Positions 6,020 through 12,906 of a stretch of DNA of 38,077 bases are shown one piece after another. The stretch covers positions 1 through 38,077 of the IMG/VR virus record IMGVR_UViG_3300027985_000624. One strand, 5' to 3'. A program made the translations under genes and the position numbers. The notes below the pieces were generated by a model that saw only the letters and a list, made by a program, of their open reading frames with translations, was not told where the DNA came from and made no database searches. Origin of the DNA: a virus. How positions within the stretch are numbered: position 1 is the stretch's first letter; the number at the start of each line of letters is the position of its first letter.

Positions 6020-6583
6020 ATGAAAGTAGATGGAATTGAATATAGGCTTATTAACTTCAAGAAATACACAGATTGTTACGATTGCCCAAATTTTGAGAAG
6101 GAAAAATGTAAAGTTCATTACGAATATGGTTGCGATGGACACAATATCCCATTTCCGATTAAAGTAGAAAGACAAAACCTAGACTCAGCGTTTGATGAAA
6201 TAGAAGAAGATCCCCTCTCAATTCAAGTTGGAGGAGATCACTACAAGGGGTGGGGAATACAGCCAGTAGAGTTTACTGAGACAAACAATCTTACATTCAG
6301 TGAGGGGAACATTGTTAAATACATAACAAGACATAAAAGCAAAAATGGTGTTCAAGATGTAGAGAAAGTTGTACATTATGTTGATTTTGTAAAAAAATAC
6401 AGAAATTCTAGCACCCAAAGAACATTAAGTATATCAGCAATTGACTTTATTGCGTCTAATAGTCTTGGTTTTTTGGAAGGTAGAGCCATTGAAGCATTGT
6501 GTAACTATGTTGAGTCTGGAGAAACATCTCACTTAGATACAGTTAAAGCTATGGCTGAAAAAATAATTGAAACTTACGATTAA
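6020..6583 (+). CDS. DUF3310-domain phage protein
   Basis: A 187-residue protein. The N-terminal ~50 residues contain a Cys/His-rich stretch (CYDCPNFEKEKC...CDGH) that may bind zinc. The central part, VGGDHYKGWGIQPVEF...NIVKYITRHKSKNGVQDVEKVVHYVDF (~70-125), is the characteristic DUF3310 pattern found in many phages; its biochemical role is not settled. The ~60 C-terminal residues are an extra, unrecognised helical region. Its stop TAA overlaps the ATG of the polymerase gene (TAATG), so it is translationally coupled to polymerase. Confidence 0.8.
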   Translation: MKVDGIEYRLINFKKYTDCYDCPNFEKEKCKVHYEYGCDGHNIPFPIKVERQNLDSAFDEIEEDPLSIQVGGDHYKGWGIQPVEFTETNNLTFSEGNIVKYITRHKSKNGVQDVEKVVHYVDFVKKYRNSSTQRTLSISAIDFIASNSLGFLEGRAIEALCNYVESGETSHLDTVKAMAEKIIETYD

Positions 6584-8124
6584 TGAACAACTTCATAGAG
6601 TATTTAATTGAAAACAAAATCGCCCACACACAAATAGCCGACAATGTTGTAGATATAGATGGAAAGTCTCACTGCTTAATCAAACCTCAAGGTGGATTGT
6701 TATTTGATGAGGAGTTTAAGTTTATTCAAGGCGGAGTTGGGTGGGACTATCACGCATTTCTGTTTGGCGGCAGATATTATCGAATTGAGTGTGGGTTTGA
6801 AGAGGACTTTCAGTTAGATGAGGTGATATATGTCGGAAAAGCTGACGTTAGTTTTGAAACAACAACCTTCCTTGGGGTTCATGGTGGATATGAGTTATTG
6901 AGAGGTAGTCGTAGCTATGAAGATTGGTGCAAAAAAGCCAAGTTTTTAGGGCTAGAGAGTTTGGGGATATGTGAAAAAGGAACACTTGCAGGAACAATGA
7001 AGTTTCAACAAACGTGTCTAAAAAATGAAATCAAGCCGATACTAGGAGCTTCATATAGTGTAAAGAGGGGGAGTTTGAAGTACGACATAAAGCTGTACGC
7101 AAAGGATGAGATAGGGTGGATGCACCTATTGGAGCTTAATTATATCAACAACGTTGAAAATAACGGCTTTGTTTGTGAAACAGATATGTTCAATAGAGAA
7201 GAGGGCTTGTATGTTGTTGTAGATCCCAAAACTATACAATATGAAGATTTATTCCCCCTTGATTTGCATGAAGTGTATTATCAACTAGATACAGTGCACT
7301 ACAAGAATGAGGAAGAGGATAAGTATTATCTGCAAAACCTAAAGAAGTTTATAGATAGTGACTTAAAGCCAGTTTTGTTGAATGATGCGTACTACTTAGA
7401 GAAGAGGGACTACTTTATAAAAGATAGACTTGAAACCATTGGAAAGAACCATGACCTAAAGACATATAATCAATACTTTAAGTCAAATGATGACGTTCTT
7501 ATGGAGTTATCGGAGTTATCAAAAGACGATGATAAGATGTGGGGTGTCTACACAGAGGCAGTAAAGAACTCAATTGAGATTTCAGACAACTGCAACTTTG
7601 AGATAGACACAAAGAATCGACATCTGCCAAAGTATATAATGACAGAGGAAGAGCGTCTGCTATATAAGGACAATAAGGATATGTTTATGTCTTTAATTGA
7701 AGATGGGTTAATGAAACTATATCCAGACTTCACAAATGAGCACATTGAGAGGATTGAATATGAGATGGATGTTTTGGAGACAGGTGGCGTTGTTGATTAT
7801 TTTTTGAACACCAGAGATGTGCTTAATGCCTCAACAGAGGAGCATATTTTGACTGGTGTGGCAAGGGGCAGTAGTGGTGGAAGTATTATATCTTACCTTC
7901 TTGGAATAATAAAGATAGACCCCATACAGTTTGACCTTTTGTTTGATAGGTTCTTAACTAAAGATCGTTTAGGGCAATTGGTTGACTCTGAGGTTTTTGA
8001 AATAGAGATGAGTGATGGTAGTGTAAAAACGATGTACCCAGACACAAAAACTATTATCATAAGGGACGGCAATAAGTTTGTTGGGTTGCCGCATGAAATT
8101 AAAGAGGGAGATGAAATATTATGA
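6583..8124 (+). CDS. DNA polymerase III alpha, N-terminal part
   Basis: 513 residues. After a ~95-residue N-terminal extension comes a PHP-like domain (GVHGGYELLRGSRSYEDWCKK...LGASYS). Its usual metal ligands (HxH, DHG) are replaced by VHGG and CEKG, so PHP phosphatase or exonuclease activity is unlikely. The C-terminal ~120 residues enter the C-family palm: TGVARGSSGGSIISYLLGI and LLFDRFLTKDR. In other alpha subunits LPDIDxDF follows soon after. Here ~50 residues (EVFEIEMSDGSVKT...IKEGDEIL) intervene and the frame ends. The stop overlaps the ATG at 8121 (ATGA), so the product is only half of a polymerase. Confidence 0.9.
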   Translation: MNNFIEYLIENKIAHTQIADNVVDIDGKSHCLIKPQGGLLFDEEFKFIQGGVGWDYHAFLFGGRYYRIECGFEEDFQLDEVIYVGKADVSFETTTFLGVHGGYELLRGSRSYEDWCKKAKFLGLESLGICEKGTLAGTMKFQQTCLKNEIKPILGASYSVKRGSLKYDIKLYAKDEIGWMHLLELNYINNVENNGFVCETDMFNREEGLYVVVDPKTIQYEDLFPLDLHEVYYQLDTVHYKNEEEDKYYLQNLKKFIDSDLKPVLLNDAYYLEKRDYFIKDRLETIGKNHDLKTYNQYFKSNDDVLMELSELSKDDDKMWGVYTEAVKNSIEISDNCNFEIDTKNRHLPKYIMTEEERLLYKDNKDMFMSLIEDGLMKLYPDFTNEHIERIEYEMDVLETGGVVDYFLNTRDVLNASTEEHILTGVARGSSGGSIISYLLGIIKIDPIQFDLLFDRFLTKDRLGQLVDSEVFEIEMSDGSVKTMYPDTKTIIIRDGNKFVGLPHEIKEGDEIL

Positions 8125-8186
8125 AAGTTGAACACATTAAAAGGTATGATGGGCAGAGGGTTGTAAATGGCTCTCTGCCTGACTAA
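8121..8186 (+). CDS. Short bridging ORF of the split polymerase
   Basis: 21 codons from the ATG overlapping the previous stop: MKVEHIKRYDGQRVVNGSLPD, ending in TAA at 8184-8186. It is in the same frame as the large C-terminal part and carries the start of the catalytic motif (LPD). The sequence after the stop continues T-DIDSDF. If this ORF and the next were one gene they would span 8121-10157. GAGGGAG at 8104-8110 could act as a weak Shine-Dalgarno. Confidence 0.5.
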   Translation: MKVEHIKRYDGQRVVNGSLPD

Positions 8187-8192
8187 ACTGAT
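8184..8192 (+). other. Nine-base interruption of the catalytic Asp motif
   Basis: TAA ACT GAT. Codons run CTG CCT GAC [TAA ACT GAT] ATT GAT TCT GAC TTT. Without the nine bases the protein reads LPDIDSDF, the canonical C-family metal-binding motif. The bases are framed by two Asp codons (GAC before, GAT as the last codon), which is the codon geometry used in translational bypassing. A real insertion, a decayed gene or an assembly error are alternatives. Confidence 0.6.
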
Positions 8193-8240
8193 ATTGATTC
8201 TGACTTTGAGGGGGCAGCTAGACCTTGGGTTAAGTCATAT

Positions 8241-10157
8241 ATGGAAAAAAGGTTTGGCGAAACACAAGTTTGCTCTGTTGGCACATACACCACAATGAAA
8301 CTAAAGGGAGCTATAAAAGATTTAGCAAAACTTCACAACATTGATTTTCAAGAAGCCAATCTCATAACGTCAATAATTGAGGATGACGACAAAACAATGA
8401 CAGATTTGTTTAAGAGGGCTGCCATTGAACCAAAATTAAAAAAGTTTATTCAAAAGAATTGGGGCTTGTTTTATGAACTACCATTACTTTTGGGTCAGCC
8501 AAAAGCTAGATCGGTTCATGCGTGTGCTTTGATGGTTTTTCCGCAAGACAGACACATGAAGCATTGGACACCTGTAGTGAATCACGATGGTCTGATGGTG
8601 TCTGAATATGAAGGGACAGAGTTGGATGGGGCTGGGTTTTTAAAATTTGATGTACTTGGAATCAAGCAACTTGACAAGTTCAAGGATATTCTTAGGCGAA
8701 TTGAAGCTAATGGAAAAGAAGTTCCAGATATTTACAACTTGCCACTTGATGACGAGAAGGTTTATGGGTACTTTAGTCAAGGGTGGAACAGTGATGTGTT
8801 TCAGTTTGGGTCTCAAGGCTTAACAGGCTACACAAAACAATTAAAGCCAAGTAACATTGACGACCTTATCGCTTGTGTAGCTCTATATAGACCAGGGGCT
8901 ATGGAGCACGGGTTTCATGAGGAGTACATTAAGAGAAAAAATGGCGAGTCGAACATTGAGTACATTTGGGGTACAGAAGAGATACTTAAAGACACTTATG
9001 GACTTTTAGTATTTCAAGAAAGCGTTCTTAAGATATGTTCCCAATTAGGAAATATATCACCATCAGACTCATCAAAGGTGCTTAAAGCTCTTGGTAAAAA
9101 GAAAGTCGAAGTCTTGAAGCCGTTTGAGAGTCAGTTCTTAAAGGGTGTTGTTGATAATGGAGGCACTGAGGAGGTGGCAAATGAGCTTTGGGGGTACATG
9201 TTAAGTGCATCATTGTATTTATTTAATTTAAGTCATTCTGCTGCTTATGCAATTACTGGATATATAGGGCAATGGCTAAAAGTTCACTACCCACTAGAAT
9301 ATTGGGCAACTGCCTTTAGTTTTGCTGATGAGGATCACACCCCAAGGTTTTTGTCTGAGATTAGAGATTCTGGTATTGTAAAAGTAATGTCTCCAGACAT
9401 AAATTTATCAGAAACTTTTATTCAGTCTGATGCTGAAACAAACTCTTTGTTTTGGGCACTATCTTCAATAAAAAACGTTGGAGAGAAAGCTACAGATCAA
9501 ATAATGGCGATGAGACCAAAAAGGGGCTATTCCTCATTAAGTGAATTTGTGGAGATACACAATTTTAAAGGAAGTAAGGTAAACAAACGTGTTTATGAAG
9601 GACTAATACTATCAGGTGCATTTGATGGAATAGAGGGTATTGACATTCCCAGAAAGAGAACTAATTTACTATTCGCGTATTGGGAATTGGCTGATGTTAA
9701 AGTTGATGAATCTAAATCTTGGTATCATAAGAATTTTAGTTCTATAAGACAAGATGAGATTTGGTTGTTGGAACAGAAGCGTTTATCTGGATTAGCTTTC
9801 TTTAACTACAAGCAATTGTGCTTAGATCACTTGGACTGCTCAGACTTTATATCAAATCAAACGTTGAGTGAGCCTATAGTGAAAGGCTTTGGCTGTTTGG
9901 GGGGTGTGGTGTCAGAGGCTTTTGAGAGAAGAGGAGCTAAAGGTAAATACTGCAAACTCATAATTGAATCAAACTACGAGTTTCATAATGTGACGATATG
10001 GAGTGAAGAGTGGGAGAAGCTTGATGTAGATGTGAATGATTTGCCAGGATCTATACTTTTAATTCAAGGCAATATAGCTTATGATGAGAGATATACGCAG
10101 TCAAATCAGATAGTCGCAACAGAAAAAGGTAAAATAAAGTTCATAAAAAGTTTGTAG
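8241..10157 (+). CDS. DNA polymerase III alpha, C-terminal part
   Basis: Open in frame from 8187; the first ATG is 8241, giving 638 residues. It carries VCSVGTYTTMKLKGAIKDL, the palm Asp segment FLKFDVLGIKQLDK, fingers (YRPGAMEHGFHEEY, GLLVFQESVLKI, NLSHSAAYAITGY), the tandem HhH region (IKNVGEKATDQIM) and a C-terminal OB-like part. Starting at 8241 would lose DIDSD, two of the three catalytic aspartates (encoded at 8190-8204). No ATG, GTG or TTG in that stretch would keep them. Activity therefore requires passing the TAA at 8184, reassembly of fragments, or a corrected sequence. Together with the first part the length (~1190) is normal for alpha. Confidence 0.88.
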   Translation: MEKRFGETQVCSVGTYTTMKLKGAIKDLAKLHNIDFQEANLITSIIEDDDKTMTDLFKRAAIEPKLKKFIQKNWGLFYELPLLLGQPKARSVHACALMVFPQDRHMKHWTPVVNHDGLMVSEYEGTELDGAGFLKFDVLGIKQLDKFKDILRRIEANGKEVPDIYNLPLDDEKVYGYFSQGWNSDVFQFGSQGLTGYTKQLKPSNIDDLIACVALYRPGAMEHGFHEEYIKRKNGESNIEYIWGTEEILKDTYGLLVFQESVLKICSQLGNISPSDSSKVLKALGKKKVEVLKPFESQFLKGVVDNGGTEEVANELWGYMLSASLYLFNLSHSAAYAITGYIGQWLKVHYPLEYWATAFSFADEDHTPRFLSEIRDSGIVKVMSPDINLSETFIQSDAETNSLFWALSSIKNVGEKATDQIMAMRPKRGYSSLSEFVEIHNFKGSKVNKRVYEGLILSGAFDGIEGIDIPRKRTNLLFAYWELADVKVDESKSWYHKNFSSIRQDEIWLLEQKRLSGLAFFNYKQLCLDHLDCSDFISNQTLSEPIVKGFGCLGGVVSEAFERRGAKGKYCKLIIESNYEFHNVTIWSEEWEKLDVDVNDLPGSILLIQGNIAYDERYTQSNQIVATEKGKIKFIKSL

Positions 10158-10181
10158 TTTAAAAATAAAGCATTACCTTTG
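10151..10181 (+). promoter_or_regulatory. Bacteroidota-type promoter for the RNA region
   Basis: TTTG (10151-10154), 19 nt, then TACCTTTG (10174-10181) followed by TATTGAA. Transcription would start near 10188 and enter the structured noncoding region and the tRNA genes. Confidence 0.7.
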
Positions 10182-10187
10182 TATTGA

Positions 10188-10558
10188 AATTAGAAATGAG
10201 ATACAGTTTAACGAAGCGGTATTGTACCACAAGGGTAATATAATGGTGTAAGAAATTGACATTGATAAGTTCAGCAAGTGAACACTATTATTTACTAACA
10301 AAGTATCATATTGCGCATACTATCCTTAGAAAAGGTTGCAATAAGCTATAATTATTAACTATGCGCTGTCAGTACTTTATAAACAATGATCATGTTAGTT
10401 AATCGTTGTCCTTATAAAATAAGGTTTATAGCTAACGGTAAAAGGTGTCCACTACGCGCATGTGGTTAATGGATTGATGCTATCACAGCCTTTTACTTTA
10501 AAACATTAAAGAGGAATGCCAACAGCATATAGATAGAGGACATTCTTCTTTATATTAT
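10188..10558 (+). ncRNA. Putative structured noncoding RNA region
   Basis: About 370 nt without a convincing ORF, containing consecutive helices: GTTCA/TGAAC (10269-10283); GCGCATA/TATGCGC (10313-10366) enclosing CCTTagaaAAGG (10324-10335); GTTAG/CTAAC (10394-10436) enclosing CCTTATaaaATAAGG (10410-10424); GTAAAAGG/CCTTTTAC (10438-10496) enclosing CCAC/GTGG and TGATgctATCA; AAGAGGAATG/CATTCTTCTT (10509-10550, one G-T). Promoter upstream, tRNA downstream. None of the closed units has a TTCRANY T-arm, so they are not ordinary tRNAs. It may be one RNA or a tRNA-cluster leader. Confidence 0.5.
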
Positions 10559-10630
10559 GGGGTGGTAGCTAAGTGGTTCTAGCGCTGATGTGAATAATCA
10601 GAGGTGTTGGTTCGATTCCAACTCTCCCCA
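10559..10630 (+). tRNA. tRNA, anticodon GAA (Phe-like)
   Basis: Cloverleaf read by eye: acceptor GGGGTGG with TCTCCCC (one T-T mismatch at pair 5-68, one G-T), D-stem GCTA/TAGC with GG in the loop, anticodon stem CTGAT/ATCAG with loop GTGAATA (T33, anticodon GAA), short variable loop, T-arm GTTGG-TTCGATT-CCAAC, discriminator A. CCA is not encoded. T at position 37 is unusual for tRNA-Phe, so the identity is provisional. It lies between the structured region and an aberrant second tRNA. Confidence 0.7.
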
Positions 10631-10804
10631 CAGTTAAAATATTAATATGCATAAAAACAAACAGCTAATAACTGATGCATTTAAAGATTCGTTAGAGCAT
10701 ATTTTCTAGAGATATGTAAACTTACTAGCTAATGGGTGAATTTAGTAATTTTTAAAGTCAACGACCTCTCTGTGGTTATTGTTTAGCATATATGTGTATT
10801 AATA

Positions 10805-10871
10805 GGAGATTCGTCTAGTGGTTAGGGCAGTTCTTAGCGGAATTAACGGAGGTTCGAGTCCTCCATCTCCA
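10805..10871 (+). tRNA. tRNA-like gene with shortened anticodon arm
   Basis: The D-arm TCGTCTAGTGGTTAGGG is of the tRNA-Glu type. The T-arm GGAGG-TTCGAGT-CCTCC is perfect and the acceptor GGAGAT/ATCTCC has only 6 bp. Between the D- and T-arms there are 19 nt instead of 22-23. The best fold is AGTTC/GAATT with a 6-nt loop TTAGCG and a 3-nt variable region. The anticodon is ambiguous (AGC or TAG by position). Either a degenerate tRNA or a non-canonical one. Confidence 0.5.
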
Positions 10872-10903
10872 CTATTAAATTATTAATCTTAAAAGAGAAA
10901 ACT

Positions 10904-11542
10904 ATGAACTTAAAAGAGAAAACAGTAGTAATTGATAATAAGACTTATCGTTACTCAAAGATTGTGATGTTGTCTACAAATGCACAATCTATATTATCAA
11001 AGGATAAATATGACAGACTTTATTTAGGTAAATATCCTAAAGATGAATCAATGTTAAATCAACACCTCTATTTCCTAAGTACAGATAAAATATGTGAAGG
11101 AGATTGGTTTTTAGGTAAAAGTAAGCCACATCAAGCGACTGGAGCAAAGGAATTAGATCCTGATTTCGGTAAAATAATAGCCTCAACCGACCTATCTCTA
11201 AACTTACCAAAACCTTCTGATTCATTCTTACAAGTATATATTGATGCTTATAATAAAGGTGAAAAGATTGAAGAGTGTTTAGTTGAACATGAAGAAATTC
11301 ATTATTGTATTACATGCAACAAGCAAGGAGTAAGGCATTGTGCTCATCCAGAAGAATGTGGGAATATTATTGATGAATTTAGACCCAAAACAACCAAAGG
11401 AGAAATTACAATAAGGAAGGTTAAAAAAAGTTGGAGCAGGGAAGAGGTTATGCAGTTATTTATTAAGTTTAAACAAGACTTTTTGCAAGCTGGAAATGCC
11501 TATAATGAACAATTTAATAATTGGATTTTACAAAACTTATAA
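10904..11542 (+). CDS. Conserved phage protein with Cys cluster
   Basis: 212 residues. The first ~125 residues (LYFLSTDKICEGDWFLG..., GKIIASTD-LSL-LPKPSDSFLQVYIDAYNKGEKIEECLVEHE) match a pattern I recognise from uncharacterised Bacteroidota phage proteins. The remainder has a Cys/His cluster (HYCITCNKQGVRHCAHPEEC), which could bind a metal, and ends in a helical tail. No catalytic motif known. It is the first gene after the tRNA region. Function unknown. Confidence 0.75.
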   Translation: MNLKEKTVVIDNKTYRYSKIVMLSTNAQSILSKDKYDRLYLGKYPKDESMLNQHLYFLSTDKICEGDWFLGKSKPHQATGAKELDPDFGKIIASTDLSLNLPKPSDSFLQVYIDAYNKGEKIEECLVEHEEIHYCITCNKQGVRHCAHPEECGNIIDEFRPKTTKGEITIRKVKKSWSREEVMQLFIKFKQDFLQAGNAYNEQFNNWILQNL

Positions 11543-11566
11543 TACCAGATTTAATAAATTTTAGAT

Positions 11567-11752
11567 ATGATAGTAAAAGTACAACAATCTATTACTACAA
11601 ATGCTAACAAACCTCAAATACCAACATGCAGTAAATAGTGGCCTAATTATTAAAAATATAGGTATCCTAAAGGGTGTGTGGGATTTAAAAGTCACCCCAA
11701 AACAGCAAGAGAGAAAGCTAAAAGACTCTACTACCTAAATTTAAAAACATAA
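11567..11752 (+). pseudogene. Small gene with two in-frame stops
   Basis: The ATG at 11567 opens a frame of 61 codons interrupted by TAG (11636-11638) and TAA (11651-11653), ending at TAA 11750-11752. Before the stops it reads MIVKVQQSITTNANKPQIPT; after them YRYPKGCVGFKSHPKTARER then KAKRLYYLN, which looks like real coding sequence with no start codon of its own. Most simply a decayed gene. Stop-codon readthrough is the alternative and is of interest because the polymerase gene upstream also contains an in-frame TAA. Confidence 0.45.
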
Positions 11753-11755
11753 AAT

Positions 11756-11956
11756 ATGAAAGATGTATTGCCAGAAAAAATGCAGCTTAATAGCAACAGT
11801 AAGCTAGTTGCTACAATAAAGCAGAGAATAGCTATGTGTGGAGGATATTGTCCATGTGTGCCAAACTCTAATGGTCACGATGATTACCTATGTCCATGCA
11901 AGAAAGCTAGAGAAGAACAAGAGTGTTGTTGTAATTTGTATATAAAAGAAAATTAG
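11756..11956 (+). CDS. Mini ferredoxin-thioredoxin-reductase-like protein
   Basis: 66 residues with CPC (in YCPCVPNSNG), then 11 residues, CPC, then 8 residues (KKAREEQE), CCC. The CPC-x-CPC-x8-CxC spacing mirrors the catalytic chain of ferredoxin-thioredoxin reductase (CPC-x16-CPC-x8-CHC), which binds a [4Fe-4S] cluster next to a redox disulfide. The first gap is shorter and the protein is much smaller than the plant enzyme. Small proteins of this type occur in phages. A redox or Fe-S role is inferred, and the electron donor and target are unknown; class II RNR (28122) is one conceivable client. Confidence 0.6.
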   Translation: MKDVLPEKMQLNSNSKLVATIKQRIAMCGGYCPCVPNSNGHDDYLCPCKKAREEQECCCNLYIKEN

Positions 11957-11979
11957 TATTAATATTAAATATTGAGAGT

Positions 11980-12315
11980 ATGATAATAGAGGTAGATGGC
12001 GCATACCTAGAGGCAGGTGATATAACATATATCTCTGGAATATATGACGGAGATGAGCATGAGGATCATCCTGCATCATTAAACTTTTTCATAGTGTCAA
12101 AAACAAGCCCAAAACAACAAGTTTCTATTCCCACAAACTTTTTAGAGTTTTGGGGAAGCAATTATGCTAACGTTAGTGAAACAAAGGCATTTTGCTTGTA
12201 TTGTCAAACACAAGACTATCGCAACATTTATAACAAAATATCCTCACTTAGAAACAGTATCGCTGAATGTTGGAACAATAATAAGAAAAATATTCCCAAA
12301 TTTAATATAGAATAG
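11980..12315 (+). CDS. Hypothetical protein
   Basis: A 111-residue mixed alpha/beta protein (IIEVDGAYLEAGDITYISGIYDGDEHEDHP..., C-terminal helix with Asn-rich end). No domain recognised. It sits in the operon leading to the recombination genes, 1 nt before the next start. Composition and codon use resemble the neighbours. Confidence 0.65.
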   Translation: MIIEVDGAYLEAGDITYISGIYDGDEHEDHPASLNFFIVSKTSPKQQVSIPTNFLEFWGSNYANVSETKAFCLYCQTQDYRNIYNKISSLRNSIAECWNNNKKNIPKFNIE

Positions 12316-12316
12316 T

Positions 12317-12862
12317 ATGGAACACAAGATTAATGTGGGCGGCAAACAAGTGCTGCTCACTCACAGTGACTTTGATGACTCAATTGATATTGAGGATTTA
12401 TCGAAGATCGACTACTCCAATATAGTTGGAGAAGCATTGACAATTGATCCATTAAAGTCAAAGATTGGAGCAATGTTGTCAGAAGCAGAGTACCTTGAAT
12501 CAGAAGCAAAAATGGCTTTGTCTGTCTATGAAGCTGACTTTAAAATGAAGTGCCGCAAAGAGTCAACAAGAGATGAGGGCTTTGCTACAGTGAATGGCAC
12601 TAGATTTAAGGTAACAGAAAAAGCTCTTGAAACAGCCCATTGTTCAGACAGAGAGTGGCAGAGACTTAAGAATCAACTTCACATTGCAACACGTAATCAT
12701 GGAATTGTAAAGTCAATGCTGAATGGAGTTGAGGGCAAAGCTTTCAGGTTGCAGTACTTTATACCAAAGGTTACGCCAGAGGAGTTTATTGGCGAGCTTG
12801 TTGAAGGAAAGATTAATGGCTATTTTTTAAAGAAAGCTGGAAAAGAAGGAGGGCTGAAATAG
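12317..12862 (+). CDS. Conserved phage protein, possible UvsY-like mediator
   Basis: 181 residues. The central part is helical: an EAEYLESEAKMALSVYEADF helix, a short glycine turn (DEGFATVNGTRFKV), then SDREWQRLKNQLHIATRNHGIVKSML. The order, long helix followed by W-x-x-L-x-x-x-L-x-x-A helices, resembles the T4 UvsY type, a mediator that loads the RecA-like recombinase onto ssDNA. Its position just before a possible SSB and upstream of the gp47/RecA/gp46 genes supports this. The assignment rests on pattern and context only. The C-terminal ~50 residues are not explained. Confidence 0.45.
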   Translation: MEHKINVGGKQVLLTHSDFDDSIDIEDLSKIDYSNIVGEALTIDPLKSKIGAMLSEAEYLESEAKMALSVYEADFKMKCRKESTRDEGFATVNGTRFKVTEKALETAHCSDREWQRLKNQLHIATRNHGIVKSMLNGVEGKAFRLQYFIPKVTPEEFIGELVEGKINGYFLKKAGKEGGLK

Positions 12863-12906
12863 CCTCATAAAGTAAAAACAATTAGTAACAATAAAAATAA
12901 AGGTAA

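Noticed and set aside
7975-8186. Declaring a functional split intein in the polymerase
   Set aside because: There is no Cys/Ser at the expected first position with intein block A, and no terminal His-Asn before the catalytic extein. Kept only as a possible remnant.
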